Of a stretch of DNA of 45,987 nt, positions 32,136 through 41,257 are shown one piece after another. Under the pieces are notes generated by a model. It searched no databases, was not told where the DNA came from, and saw nothing but the letters and a program-made list of their open reading frames with translations. Source of the DNA: Bacteroidota bacterium (GTDB lineage: Bacteria; Bacteroidota; Bacteroidia; Chitinophagales; Chitinophagaceae); contig JAFDYJ010000036.1 of the NCBI GenBank assembly GCA_018267515.1, positions 1 through 45,987 on the forward strand. Direction: 5' to 3'. Position 1 is the stretch's first letter. The number at the start of each line of letters is the position of its first letter. A program made the translations under genes and the position numbers.

Positions 32136-33317
32136 ATGATTGAAAAAATAAAATCACTTGCAAAAAGTTATGCTCCTGAATTCATAGATGTTCGTCATCA
32201 TCTTCATGCACATCCGGAATTAAGCTACCATGAATTTGAAACATCCAAATTTGTTCAAGATAAATTAAAAGAAATCGGGATACCTTTTGAAATAAAAGCT
32301 GCCACCGGAGTGGTAGGTTTAATCAAAGGGAAAAATCCGGATAAAAGAATTGTCGCTCTTCGTGCAGATATGGATGCATTACCAATAAAGGAGGCAAATG
32401 ATGTTCCTTATAAATCTACGAAAGACGGAGTAATGCATGCCTGCGGTCATGATGTACATACCAGTTGTTTACTCGGCGCTGCAAAGATCCTCAGCGAAAT
32501 CAAAGATGAGTTTGAAGGAACAGTAAAGTTGATTTTTCAACCCGGTGAAGAAAAGAATCCTGGTGGCGCCAGCCTGATGATTAAAGAAGGAGTTTTAGAA
32601 AATCCAACCCCTCAAGCTATTTTCGGATTGCATGTTAATCCGCAATTGGAATCAGGTAAATTAAGTTTTCGTCCCGGCAAAGCGATGGCCAGTGCCGATG
32701 AATTATATTTTACAATTAAAAGTAAAGGCGGGCATGCTGCAACACCGCAGAACACGGCTGATACAATATTAATTGCATCACAATTAGTGGTGGCATTACA
32801 ACAAATCATCAGCCGGAATAAAAACCCGTTTTCCCCTTCAGTACTTTCAATAACATCAATTCAAGGAGGTTCCACTACCAATGTGATTCCAAGTGAAGTC
32901 AAAATGATGGGCACTTTTCGTGCCCTGGATGAGGAATGGCGTTTTAAAGCCCATGAACTAATCAAAAAGATTTCCACTGAACTGGTTCATTCAATGAACG
33001 CAGAAATTGATGTGCATATTGATGTGGGTTATCCTGCCGTTCAAAACGATGAAAAATTATATTTACTCGCCCGGGAGAAAGCTGAAGTTTACATGGGAAA
33101 AGATAATATTGAAGAAACTGAAATCAGAATGGGCTCGGAAGATTTCGGATACTATTCGCAACTGATACCGGGATGTTTTTACAGGCTGGGGACCGGCAAT
33201 ATTAAAAAAGGTATTACCTCCGGTGTGCATACTCCTACTTTTAATATTGACGAAAATGCTATTGAAATCGGCATGGGAATCATGGCGTGGCTGGGTAGCA
33301 GCCTGAATTTTTCTTAA
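32136..33317 (+). CDS. M20 family metallo-amidohydrolase
   Basis: This 393-residue cytoplasmic enzyme of the M20D (hippurate hydrolase/IAA-amino-acid hydrolase-like) group removes acyl groups from N-acyl amino acids or peptides. Metal ligands are Cys103 and His105 in HACGHD, Glu138-Glu139 in QPGEEK, a His in FGLHV near 163-167, and His365 in SGVHTPTF. The dimerisation domain lies between about 185 and 300. The start is the ATG at 32136, with the promoter just upstream; an earlier TTG lies inside the -7 box. The final 58 codons before the stop are present again at 34556-34729, beyond the DUF4143 ATPase gene. This copy remains a full-length gene. Confidence 0.92.
   Translation: MIEKIKSLAKSYAPEFIDVRHHLHAHPELSYHEFETSKFVQDKLKEIGIPFEIKAATGVVGLIKGKNPDKRIVALRADMDALPIKEANDVPYKSTKDGVMHACGHDVHTSCLLGAAKILSEIKDEFEGTVKLIFQPGEEKNPGGASLMIKEGVLENPTPQAIFGLHVNPQLESGKLSFRPGKAMASADELYFTIKSKGGHAATPQNTADTILIASQLVVALQQIISRNKNPFSPSVLSITSIQGGSTTNVIPSEVKMMGTFRALDEEWRFKAHELIKKISTELVHSMNAEIDVHIDVGYPAVQNDEKLYLLAREKAEVYMGKDNIEETEIRMGSEDFGYYSQLIPGCFYRLGTGNIKKGITSGVHTPTFNIDENAIEIGMGIMAWLGSSLNFS
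33141..33314 (+). repeat. Copy A of the duplicated M20 3' end
   Basis: These 174 bases encode the last 58 residues of the intact M20 protein. Compared with 34556-34729 they differ at 14 positions, all silent, so the 58 residues are identical. A 74-base run (33192-33265) is fully identical, with ten differences before it and four after. Confidence 0.9.
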
Positions 33318-33334
33318 AAAATAGTTTTTTAGAA

Positions 33335-33371
33335 CCCTGCAAATTAGATATTTTATTTCTAATTTGCAGGG
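33335..33371. repeat. 14-bp perfect hairpin just before the ATPase start
   Basis: CCCTGCAAATTAGA (33335-33348) and TCTAATTTGCAGGG (33358-33371) pair perfectly around a nine-base loop. The ATG of the ATPase gene begins at 33373. No T run follows, so it is not a classical terminator. A related hairpin follows the second M20 end at 34747-34787. Confidence 0.85.
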
Positions 33372-33372
33372 T

Positions 33373-34530
33373 ATGATAAATCGCCTTCTTGAAATAGACT
33401 TACTAAAAACTTTCCGGATTTTCCCGGTGCTGGCATTATTGGGACCCCGGCAGGTGGGCAAAACCACACTTGCCAAAACCCTGGTAAAAGCTCTTAAAAA
33501 GAAATCCGTTTACTTAGACATGGAAAACCCCGATGACCGGTTTTTACTTCAAAATCCGATTCCTTTCTTTGAACAACATCAAAAAGATTGTATCATAATT
33601 GACGAAGTGCAAAGGGTTACGGAACTCTTTCCCGTTCTTCGCTCTGTAATTGATAAGTATCGTAAACCAGGACGCTTCTTATTATTAGGCTCTGCTTCGC
33701 CGGACTTATTAGCAAAAAGTTCTGAAACACTTGCCGGCAGAATTTACTATCATGAGCTAACTCCTTTTTTCATCAAAGAAATAACGCCAAAGTACAGTGT
33801 CGAAAAATTATTGATCCGGGGAGGTTATCCTCTACCCTTTCTTGCCAAGACAACCGAGGCAGCAAAATTGTGGCAACAATCATTCCTCACTACTTATGTA
33901 GAAAGAGAACTACCTGCATTGGGATTAAGCGTATCGCCGCTGTTGGTACAACGATTTTTTCAGATGCTGGCGCATTTACACGGAGGCATTATTAATTATT
34001 CACAACTTGCGGAAGCATTGGGAGTAACGTACCACACCGTTCAAAATATAACGGATTATCTTGAAAATGCTTTTTTAATCAGGCGGCTGCAACCCTGGTT
34101 CAGCAATTCAAAAAAACGGATTGTAAAAAGCCCGAAAATATATATCAGGGACACCGGCATTTTGCTGAACCTGCTGAAAATTTATTCAATGAAAGACTTG
34201 CTGGGGCATCCGCAGTGCGGCATGGTGTGGGAAGGATTTGTATTGGAGCAATGCGCCAATTACTTTGGTAAAAAATACGATTATTATTTTTACCGTACAC
34301 AGGATGGAACCGAAACGGATATTGTAATGACAAAAGCCGGGAAGCCTTTTGCATCAGTTGAAGCAAAAATAAACACAGCGCCTGTACTGACGGCAGGCAC
34401 TTATAACGCCATCAAAGATTTAAAAACAAAAAATAATTATGTCATCACTCCAAGAAAAGAAAAGGGGTTAATAGCTATCGGGAAAAATCTTTTAACCGGC
34501 AATGTTGAAACACTTATTGAAAAATTATAA
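33373..34530 (+). CDS. AAA ATPase with DUF4143 domain
   Basis: This 385-residue protein has an N-terminal AAA_14 ATPase with Walker A GPRQVGKTT at 24-32 and Walker B IIIDEVQ around 74-80 (Asp77, Glu78), followed by a GSASPDLL sensor segment. A winged-helix-like region (YSQLAEALGVTYHTVQNI) follows near 210-230. The C-terminal DUF4143 region contains a nuclease-fold-like ETDIVM...SVEAK pattern near 315-335. The family is scattered among bacteria and archaea, often mobile, and its role is not established. The ATG at 33373 lies two bases after a strong hairpin; a TTG three codons upstream would lie within it. The gene sits exactly between two copies of the M20 3' end, implying that it arrived by insertion or recombination. 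Confidence 0.9.
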   Translation: MINRLLEIDLLKTFRIFPVLALLGPRQVGKTTLAKTLVKALKKKSVYLDMENPDDRFLLQNPIPFFEQHQKDCIIIDEVQRVTELFPVLRSVIDKYRKPGRFLLLGSASPDLLAKSSETLAGRIYYHELTPFFIKEITPKYSVEKLLIRGGYPLPFLAKTTEAAKLWQQSFLTTYVERELPALGLSVSPLLVQRFFQMLAHLHGGIINYSQLAEALGVTYHTVQNITDYLENAFLIRRLQPWFSNSKKRIVKSPKIYIRDTGILLNLLKIYSMKDLLGHPQCGMVWEGFVLEQCANYFGKKYDYYFYRTQDGTETDIVMTKAGKPFASVEAKINTAPVLTAGTYNAIKDLKTKNNYVITPRKEKGLIAIGKNLLTGNVETLIEKL

Positions 34531-34548
34531 AACAATTGCGCTGAACAG

Positions 34549-34738
34549 TTCAGATGATTTTGGTTATTATTCACAATTGATCCCCGGATGTTTTTACAGA
34601 TTGGGTACCGGCAATATTAAAAAAGGTATTACCTCCGGTGTGCATACTCCTACTTTTAATATTGACGAAAATGCTATTGAGATCGGTATGGGAATCATGG
34701 CGTGGCTGGGAAGCAGCCTTAATTTTTCTAATAAATAG
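34549..34738 (+). pseudogene. Duplicated 3' end of an M20 amidohydrolase
   Basis: The translated frame reads SSDDFGYYSQLIPGCF and continues identically to the end of the M20 protein at 33141-33314, then adds Asn-Lys before a TAG. No upstream part of the enzyme is present: metal ligands other than the last His are missing. A frame opening at an ATG inside the ATPase 3' end (34502) would give a 78-residue product, but most of its first 16 residues are not family-like. Silent-only differences show that both copies were under protein-level selection until recently. It is either a displaced original gene end or the remnant of a second M20 gene. Confidence 0.85.
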
Positions 34739-35036
34739 CCTTGCAAAATCCTGCAAATTAGAAATCTTACTTCTCAATTGCAGGATTCCAGAATTCAATA
34801 TCTTCTAAAGTTATTTTTATTATAACTACCATCTACCAATGACTCATATTCTTTAAAATAATAATTACTATAATTAAAGTTTAAATCTTATCGCTGAATT
34901 ATCGCATAATTTTATCCTGGTATTTATCAAAAAATACTTCGAATTTTAAATTTGTACATTGCATCACAATTTACTTGAAAGAGGATTAAGTAATATTGAA
35001 CAGAACTCTGTAAGTTGACGAACCAAAAAATAATGT
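34739..35036. other. 298-bp intergenic region before maeB
   Basis: It begins with a hairpin at 34747-34787, then AT-rich sequence with no gene-like frame. TAAATTTG at 34947-34954 matches the -7 box TAnnTTTG and would give maeB a leader of about 75 nt; no -33 box was seen. Confidence 0.45.
34747..34787. repeat. Hairpin after the duplicated M20 end
   Basis: AATCCTGCAA pairs with TTGCAGGATT at the outside, and AGAA with TTCT inside. Its 35-base core is alike at 30 positions to the hairpin at 33335-33371, so the duplicated unit includes both the M20 end and this hairpin. Confidence 0.75.
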
Positions 35037-37376
35037 ATGAAAAACGAATTGCGAAAGCAACAGGCTCTTGAATACCATGCTAAGGGAAGACCCGGAAAAA
35101 TTGAAGTAATTCCAACCAAGGAAGCAAAGACACAAAGAGATCTTTCATTAGCTTATTCTCCGGGAGTAGCAGAACCTTGTTTAGAAATTGCAGCCAATGT
35201 TGAAAACGTTTATAAATACACAGCAAAGGGAAACCTCGTTGCCGTAATAAGTAATGGAACTGCTGTACTGGGACTCGGAAACATTGGGCCTGAAGCCGGC
35301 AAACCTGTAATGGAAGGCAAAGGGGTATTATTTAAAATATTTGCAGACATTGATGTTTTTGATATCGAGATCAATGAAAAAGATCCGGAGAAATTTGTAC
35401 AGATCGTAAAAGCGCTGGAGCCAACTTTCGGGGGAATCAACCTGGAAGACATAAAAGCTCCTGAATGTTTTTATATTGAAAAAAAGTTAAAGGAAGAATT
35501 GCATATTCCTGTTATGCATGACGATCAGCATGGTACTGCAATTATCAGTGCTGCCGCCTTGCTGAATGCATTGGAAATCCAAAAGAAAAAAATTGAAAAA
35601 GTCAGATTTGTTGTGAGCGGCGCCGGAGCTGCTGCAATAGCCTGTTGCCAGCTATATGAAGCTTTGGGTGCAAAGCATGAAAACTTCCTGATGTTTGATA
35701 AAACAGGCTTGCTGCATAAAGGAAGAAATGACCTGGATGATTTAAAAAAGCTCTATGTGAATTCAGACCGTGATATTTCACTGGCAGAAGCCATGAAAGA
35801 TGCTGATGTATTTATCGGGCTCAGTGCCGGAAATGTGGTATCGCAGGAAATGGTAAAAAGCATGGCAAAAAACCCTATTGTTTTTGCCATGGCAAATCCT
35901 GACCCGGAGATAAGTTGGGAGGATGCCACTGGCGCCAGGAAAGATGTAATCATGGCAACCGGTCGAAGCGATTTTCCAAACCAGGTCAATAATGTTTTAG
36001 GATTCCCCTATATTTTCAGAGGTGCATTAGATGTAAGGGCCACACAGATTAATGAAGCAATGAAGCTGGCTGCAGTAAAAGCACTGGCTGAATTAACAAA
36101 AACAGCTGTGCCTGATATTGTAAATATGGCTTACAATGAGAAAAGTATTTCTTTCGGGTCCAATTATATTATTCCAAAGCCGATTGATCCGAGATTATTG
36201 TCAACCGTTGCTCCTGCAGTAGCAAAAGCTGCAATGGAAAGCGGTGTTGCTCAAAATCATATTTCAAATTGGGAAACCTATATTAATACATTGAACCAGC
36301 GGCTGGGCAATGACAACCAGGTAATGAGGATTATTGGCAATAAAGTCCGGAAGGATCCGAAGCGGATTGTTTTTGCAGAAGCAGACAATATCAAAATTCT
36401 GAAAGCCGCTCAAATCATATTTGATGATGCTATTGGTTATCCCATTCTTTTGGGTGATGAAAATAAAATTAAAAGAATCGCAGCCGACAACGCCATTGAC
36501 ATTGAGGGATTGCCCATTTTTGATCCCCGGAGTGATGCCATGGAAGAAAAGAGAAATGCTTATGCAGAAATATTTTTTCAAAAAAGAGGTCGCAGGGGTT
36601 TTAATGCTTATGAATCCAAAAAAGTTATGAAAGACCGGAACTATTTCGGATGTATGATGGTAGAATGCGGTGATGCGGATGCTATGATTTCAGGTCTTGC
36701 AAAAAATTATCCGGATACCATACGGCCAGCCTTACAAATAATCGGAACCGAAAGTGGAGTGAAGAAAATTGCAGGTATGTATCTTATGCTTACGAAACGG
36801 GGCCCGTTATTTCTCGCCGATACAACTGTAAATTTTAACCCTACAGCCGAAGAATTGGCCGATATCACAATACTGGTAGCTAATGAAGTAAAAAACTTTA
36901 ACATCACACCCCGGATTGCCATGCTGAGTTATTCCAATTTCGGGAGCAGTAATTCACCTGAAGCTCGACTCGTGGCCGAAGCCCGGAAAATTGTAAAACA
37001 AAAAATGCCTACCCTAATGGTGGATGGAGAAATGCAGGCCAGTGTTGCGTTCAACAAAGAATTGATGAGGGAAAACTATCCGTTTTGCGAATTGGTTGAT
37101 AAAGATGTAAACACACTCATTTTTCCAAATCTTGCTTCGGGAAACATTGCCTATAATTTATTGAAAGAACTGGAAACTGCCGATGCGGTAGGTCCCATCC
37201 TGCTGGGTCTGAAAAAACCGGTTCACATACTACAGTTAGGAAGTTCGGTACGCAGTATTTTGAATATGGCACTGGTAGCAGTTGTAGATGCCCAGATCAA
37301 AAGTAAAACCTCGATAGAAGATATTGTCAAACGATCACCGTGGTGGAAACGACTTAGAAAATCTAATAACGAATGA
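35037..37376 (+). CDS. maeB: NADP-dependent malic enzyme with phosphotransacetylase-like domain
   Basis: This 779-residue two-domain enzyme decarboxylates malate to pyruvate with NADP+. The N-terminal part has [11 protein letters not shown] near 39-49, KAPECFYIE and [11 protein letters not shown] near 160-170, and the NADP-binding [12 protein letters not shown] near 197. The C-terminal part (about 430-775) resembles phosphotransacetylase ([31 protein letters not shown]). In MaeB proteins this domain usually lacks PTA activity and acts in regulation by acetyl-CoA. Start, length and order of motifs match the family. The region upstream holds a possible -7 box, and a long inverted repeat lies downstream. 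Confidence 0.95.
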   Translation: MKNELRKQQALEYHAKGRPGKIEVIPTKEAKTQRDLSLAYSPGVAEPCLEIAANVENVYKYTAKGNLVAVISNGTAVLGLGNIGPEAGKPVMEGKGVLFKIFADIDVFDIEINEKDPEKFVQIVKALEPTFGGINLEDIKAPECFYIEKKLKEELHIPVMHDDQHGTAIISAAALLNALEIQKKKIEKVRFVVSGAGAAAIACCQLYEALGAKHENFLMFDKTGLLHKGRNDLDDLKKLYVNSDRDISLAEAMKDADVFIGLSAGNVVSQEMVKSMAKNPIVFAMANPDPEISWEDATGARKDVIMATGRSDFPNQVNNVLGFPYIFRGALDVRATQINEAMKLAAVKALAELTKTAVPDIVNMAYNEKSISFGSNYIIPKPIDPRLLSTVAPAVAKAAMESGVAQNHISNWETYINTLNQRLGNDNQVMRIIGNKVRKDPKRIVFAEADNIKILKAAQIIFDDAIGYPILLGDENKIKRIAADNAIDIEGLPIFDPRSDAMEEKRNAYAEIFFQKRGRRGFNAYESKKVMKDRNYFGCMMVECGDADAMISGLAKNYPDTIRPALQIIGTESGVKKIAGMYLMLTKRGPLFLADTTVNFNPTAEELADITILVANEVKNFNITPRIAMLSYSNFGSSNSPEARLVAEARKIVKQKMPTLMVDGEMQASVAFNKELMRENYPFCELVDKDVNTLIFPNLASGNIAYNLLKELETADAVGPILLGLKKPVHILQLGSSVRSILNMALVAVVDAQIKSKTSIEDIVKRSPWWKRLRKSNNE

Positions 37377-37390
37377 TTTGATCTTAATTG

Positions 37391-37448
37391 AAAATCAGAA
37401 ATCCGAATCGTAAATTGTTACTTCTTTTTAATTTTTATTTCTGATTTT
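37391..37448. repeat. 12-bp perfect inverted repeat between maeB and the MlaE-like gene
   Basis: AAAATCAGAAAT (37391-37402) and ATTTCTGATTTT (37437-37448) are perfect complements 34 bases apart. The spacer is T-rich toward its right side. It could be a long-range stem or a repeat pair; neither arm is followed by a T run typical of a terminator. Confidence 0.5.
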
Positions 37449-37471
37449 GTACCTTACAGCTCAGGATTTAT

Positions 37472-38209
37472 ATGAAACTCATTAAAAATATAGGCCAGTA
37501 CCTGCTCATGATCAAGGGAATGTTTTCCCGCCCGGAAAATAAAAGAATGTACTGGAAAGAATTCATGCGCCAATGTTCCGATATCGGCATCGGGTCTCTG
37601 GGAATTGTTGCAATTATTTCAGTTTTTATTGGGGCTGTTTCAACTATTCAAACTGCCTACCAGCTGGTAAGCCCTTTAATCCCCGTTTCAACGATTGCCC
37701 AGATTGTAAGAGATACCGTAATTCTTGAATTTGCTCCTACGCTGGTGTGTATTGTATTGGCCGGAGTCGTTGGCAGTAAGATAGCAAGTGAATTAGGTAA
37801 TATGCGGGTCAGTGAGCAAATTGATGCTCTCGAAATCATGGGAATTAATACAAAAGCTTACCTGATACGCCCCAAAATTGTAGCAGCCCTCGTTGTTATT
37901 CCCATGCTTGTTTCCATTTCCATGGTATTGGGTATCTGGGGAGGGCGACAGGCCGGTATGATGGCAAATATTATTTCCGGTTATTCATTTGATAAAGGGC
38001 TGCTGGAAGCATTTGTACCTTATAATGTATTTTTTGCCTTGATAAAATCTTATTTTTTTGCATTTATCATATCCAGTATTTCGTCTTTCTACGGTTATTA
38101 TGTTAAAGGTGGCGCATTGGAAATCGGAAGAGCCAGTACCAAAGCAGTCGTTATCAGTTGCATCCTAGTGCTCTTTGGCGACTATGTACTTTCGGCTTTG
38201 CTTTTATAA
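37472..38209 (+). CDS. MlaE-family ABC transporter permease
   Basis: This 245-residue inner-membrane permease of the MlaE/YrbE type is part of transporters that move phospholipids or other hydrophobic molecules between inner and outer membranes. The signature MRVSEQIDALEIMGINTKAY lies near 111-130, after VGSKIASELG. Five hydrophobic segments follow the family pattern, with a short amphipathic N-terminus. The next gene encodes the matching ATPase. No MCE-domain (MlaD-like) gene follows in the window, although one would complete the transporter. The spacer after it (38210-38400) includes a TTTCCGG...CCGGAAA inverted repeat (38276-38282 and 38304-38310). Confidence 0.9.
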   Translation: MKLIKNIGQYLLMIKGMFSRPENKRMYWKEFMRQCSDIGIGSLGIVAIISVFIGAVSTIQTAYQLVSPLIPVSTIAQIVRDTVILEFAPTLVCIVLAGVVGSKIASELGNMRVSEQIDALEIMGINTKAYLIRPKIVAALVVIPMLVSISMVLGIWGGRQAGMMANIISGYSFDKGLLEAFVPYNVFFALIKSYFFAFIISSISSFYGYYVKGGALEIGRASTKAVVISCILVLFGDYVLSALLL

Positions 38210-38400
38210 GAATATTTATACAAAATCTTTTTTAATCTTATAAAATTCAGGAGTTGAAAAAAGTCAGCTAAACACTTTCCGGAGGGGATATAAAACCAAA
38301 TTGCCGGAAATGTATTTACACGAATCACAGCTATCACTTGTATCTCGTTTTTTCTGACTATTTTTATACATCTTAATCTTGCAGTAAATAAAGACATACT

Positions 38401-39213
38401 TTGATCGAACTAAAAAACATAAAGAAAAGTTTTGGTACAAAAATCATATTAGAAGACGTCAGCGCTGTTATGAAAGCTGGTCAATGTAACCTGATCATCG
38501 GTGCCAGTGGTAGCGGGAAAACCGTACTGATGAAATGTATGGTAGGACTCATCGAGCCTGACAGCGGAGAAGTTCTTTACAACGGGAAAAGCTTTACGAC
38601 AATGAAGCGTGAAGAACGTACGGATATCCGGAAAGAAATCGGTATGTTGTTCCAGGGCTCTGCTTTGTTTGACAGCATTACGGTTGAAGAAAATATCATG
38701 TTTCCGTTAAACATGTTTACAACCTGGAATCATAAAAAAAAAATAGACCGGGTGAATGAAGTTTTAGCCCGGGTCAATTTAGTTGACACCAATAAGAAAT
38801 TTCCGGCAGAACTGAGCGGCGGTATGAAAAAAAGAGTAGGTATTGCCCGTGCTATTGTTTTGAATCCGAAATATCTATTTTGCGATGAGCCTAATTCCGG
38901 TCTAGACCCTCTCACTTCGATGCTGATTGATAAACTGATCCGTGAAGTAACCATTGAGTATAATATCACTACGGTGGTAAACACTCATGACATGAACAGT
39001 GTAATGGAAATAGGGAACTCCATCCTCTATCTATACCAGGGTAAAAAAGAATGGGAAGGGAATAACAAGGAGATAATTTTTTCCAAAAACAAAAGACTGA
39101 ATGAATTCATTTTCGCTTCGGAATTTTTGCAGGATGCCAAACAAATGAGAATGCTTGAAGAAACCGGGAAGGTACCTGTTGACGACAACAATAATGATAA
39201 TCCCCTGCCCTAA
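38401..39213 (+). CDS. MlaF-like ABC transporter ATP-binding protein, TTG start
   Basis: This 270-residue ABC ATPase powers the adjacent MlaE-like permease. Walker A GASGSGKT is at 34-41, the ABC signature LSGGM at 138-142, Walker B FCDEP at 160-164 followed by NSGLDP, and the switch His196 in NTHD. GMKKR after the signature is typical of Mla-type ATPases. The start is taken as the TTG at 38401, because an in-frame stop is four codons upstream and the next ATG (residue 24) would remove the first strands of the fold. TTG starts are rare in this window. It is not followed by an MCE gene; sucD comes 65 bp later. Confidence 0.92.
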   Translation: MIELKNIKKSFGTKIILEDVSAVMKAGQCNLIIGASGSGKTVLMKCMVGLIEPDSGEVLYNGKSFTTMKREERTDIRKEIGMLFQGSALFDSITVEENIMFPLNMFTTWNHKKKIDRVNEVLARVNLVDTNKKFPAELSGGMKKRVGIARAIVLNPKYLFCDEPNSGLDPLTSMLIDKLIREVTIEYNITTVVNTHDMNSVMEIGNSILYLYQGKKEWEGNNKEIIFSKNKRLNEFIFASEFLQDAKQMRMLEETGKVPVDDNNNDNPLP

Positions 39214-39250
39214 ACTCATCCAATCTCTCTCCAAATTGAACATTAACCCT

Positions 39251-39258
39251 TACTTTTG
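39251..39258 (+). promoter_or_regulatory. Candidate -7 promoter box for sucD
   Basis: TACTTTTG matches TAnnTTTG and lies 20 bases before the ATG at 39279. The nearest upstream TTG (39236-39238) is only 12 bases away, too close to be a -33 box. Confidence 0.35.
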
Positions 39259-39278
39259 CAACCGTTTACATACCGATT

Positions 39279-40154
39279 ATGAGTATTCTTATCAATAAAA
39301 ATTCGAAAATTCTGGTTCAGGGCTTTACCGGCTCTGAAGGTACCTACCATGCCACTCAAATGATTGAATATGGTACCAACCTGGTTGGTGGTGTCACTCC
39401 CGGTAAAGGCGGCAGTAAGCATCTGGATAAACCAGTTTTTAACACTGTTGAAGATTGTGTTAAAGGAACAGGAGCAGATGTCAGCATTATATTTGTCCCT
39501 CCTGCTTTCGCTGCAGATGCCATAATGGAATCAGCAGAAGCAGGCATCAGGCTGGTGGTTTGCATTACTGAAGGGATTCCTACTCAGGACATGGTGAAAG
39601 TGAAAAATTATTTGATTGGCAAAAACACAAGATTGGTAGGACCCAATTGCCCGGGTGTAATAACAGCAGGCGAATCAAAAGTTGGCATCATGCCGGGATT
39701 TGTTTTTAAGCCGGGAAGAATCGGAATCGTTTCCAAATCCGGAACATTGACCTATGAAGCTGCCGACCAGGTAGCAAAAGCTGGTTTGGGAATTTCAACT
39801 GCTGTGGGTATTGGTGGTGACCCGATTATAGGGACAACAACCAAAGAAGCTGTCGAGCTATTTTTCAACGACCCGGAAACCGATGCAGTAGTTATGATTG
39901 GTGAAATAGGTGGTGGCATGGAAGCTGAAGCAGCGAGATGGGTGAAAGATGCAAAAATTAAAAAACCGGTAGTTGGGTTTATTGCAGGACAGACTGCGCC
40001 TCCCGGCAGACGAATGGGACATGCCGGCGCAATTGTCGGCGGCGCTGATGATACGGCTGCTGCCAAAATGAAAATCATGAGTGAATGTGGCATTCATGTA
40101 GTGCAAAGCCCAGCTGATATCGGAAATCGAATGGCAGAGATAATGAAAAAGTAG
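39279..40154 (+). CDS. sucD: Succinyl-CoA ligase, alpha subunit
   Basis: This 291-residue TCA-cycle subunit, with SucC, makes succinate and ATP or GTP from succinyl-CoA. It has the CoA-binding Rossmann start [12 protein letters not shown] at 13-24, GVTPGKGG at 38-45 and GPNCPGVI at 121-128. The phosphohistidine His248 is in [10 protein letters not shown], and the [10 protein letters not shown] loop is near 177. Length is normal. No sucC lies beside it, as is common in Bacteroidota. It ends at a bidirectional terminator at 40168-40201. Confidence 0.97.
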   Translation: MSILINKNSKILVQGFTGSEGTYHATQMIEYGTNLVGGVTPGKGGSKHLDKPVFNTVEDCVKGTGADVSIIFVPPAFAADAIMESAEAGIRLVVCITEGIPTQDMVKVKNYLIGKNTRLVGPNCPGVITAGESKVGIMPGFVFKPGRIGIVSKSGTLTYEAADQVAKAGLGISTAVGIGGDPIIGTTTKEAVELFFNDPETDAVVMIGEIGGGMEAEAARWVKDAKIKKPVVGFIAGQTAPPGRRMGHAGAIVGGADDTAAAKMKIMSECGIHVVQSPADIGNRMAEIMKK

Positions 40155-40167
40155 AAATTTAAATAGT

Positions 40168-40201
40168 AAGAAAGCCTCTTCAAAATTGAAGAGGCTTTCT
40201 T
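40168..40201. terminator. Bidirectional intrinsic terminator between sucD and the DUF4476 gene
   Basis: AAGAAAGCCTCTTC (40168-40181) and GAAGAGGCTTTCTT (40188-40201) pair perfectly over 14 bp around a short AT loop. The 3' arm is T-rich in both directions, fitting convergent genes. Confidence 0.85.
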
Positions 40202-40215
40202 ATTTGACCTGTTTT

Positions 40216-40962
40216 CTATCTTGTAACCTGGATATAGCGACTCAGATCTGCTTTGCTGCTGGAAAACATCAATTCATTAAAAACACATTGATAATTCCGG
40301 GGGTCAACTGTCATTTTATAAGCCAGCTTTGCTAACTCTAACCTGTTAGATTCAAAACTGAATAATTGTAACAGGCTTTTTACCTGCCCGGACGTAAAAT
40401 AATTAGTTGCAATGATATGCCGGGCGGACTCCAGCTTATTGCTTTCAAACCATTCCTTACCGATAGAGTACAATACAAAATCAAGCTCCTTATCGCTGAT
40501 TGCCCTGCTAAACCTGAAGTCATTATCTCTATAATCCGAATCGTACCTATCACTGCGATTATCACTATGATAAGGCCTGTTATAATCCTGATCTATGTAT
40601 CCCCTGTCACCACGATTCTTTTGTTCGTTAATCTTAACTCCTCCAAAACGATCAATTGTAATTGAAATCTGCTTTCCACGGTTTACATTGAGCCTTCCGT
40701 CATATACCAGTTCATAGTTTTGTACATAAGTGCTGTACATGCCGGAATTTCGTTGACGATACACTTTAACATCGTGGTTGCCGGAGCGGACGTCCTGAAT
40801 GAACAGTGTGTTATCTCTTGACTCAAATAGTTTTCCGTCTAACATAACTTTTACGTTGCCCCTGTCGTTTGATTGAACAAACAAGCTTCCTGACGGACGA
40901 TCCAGCGCAAAAACAGAAATGCTAAGGATGAGAGAAGCTAAAAGTGTAGAGATTGTTTTCAT
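40216..40962 (-). CDS. Secreted DUF4476 domain protein
   Basis: This 248-residue exported protein has a signal peptide (residues 1-19). A beta-rich N-terminal region (about 25-110) with repeated strand patterns (GSLFVQSNDRGNVKVMLDG, TLFIQDVRSGNHDVKVYR) is followed by a charged Arg/Asp/Tyr linker at about 116-150. The C-terminal DUF4476 domain (about 152-245) includes SDKELDFVLYSIGKEWFESN and SGQVKSLLQLFSFESNRLEL. DUF4476 is a helical domain common in exported Bacteroidota proteins, with no known activity. It is transcribed leftward alone and shares a bidirectional terminator with sucD. Confidence 0.85.
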   Translation of the reverse strand: MKTISTLLASLILSISVFALDRPSGSLFVQSNDRGNVKVMLDGKLFESRDNTLFIQDVRSGNHDVKVYRQRNSGMYSTYVQNYELVYDGRLNVNRGKQISITIDRFGGVKINEQKNRGDRGYIDQDYNRPYHSDNRSDRYDSDYRDNDFRFSRAISDKELDFVLYSIGKEWFESNKLESARHIIATNYFTSGQVKSLLQLFSFESNRLELAKLAYKMTVDPRNYQCVFNELMFSSSKADLSRYIQVTR

Positions 40963-41257
40963 ACGTTTACATTTTAAAAGTGAACAAAATTGTTTATACA
41001 GATAAATTCCAACGCTGTGCCATCATTTCTATTTACCTGAAAAGAAAACGTTAAAGGCTATTTTGCATTAATCACTCTTTGTTAATAAAAAGGAAAGTCC
41101 TGGTAATGAATTAAACCTGCCGTAACACGCCTTTATTTGCATGATCATTTAAGAAACCTGTAGTTGAAAAAAGATTTTATAAGTTTTTATGAAATTCCCG
41201 ATGCCGCCGCATCATAAGCAGGCATACAATCATTTACTTTGTACCAAATTTCAAACC
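40963..41257. other. 295-bp divergent intergenic region
   Basis: It separates the leftward DUF4476 gene from the rightward alpha-2-macroglobulin gene and must hold both promoters. TACTTTG near 41235, 15-25 bases before the macroglobulin start, is one base short of TAnnTTTG. No gene-like frame or structured element was seen. Confidence 0.45.

Noticed and set aside
33335..33371. Hairpin as an intrinsic terminator of the M20 gene
   Set aside because: No T run follows it and a start codon begins directly after; the stem also recurs with the duplicated unit.
34502..34738. A 78-codon frame starting inside the ATPase 3' end as a real small gene
   Set aside because: The family-like part is only the copied end of the M20 enzyme, and most of its first 16 codons are not family-like, so a remnant explains it better.
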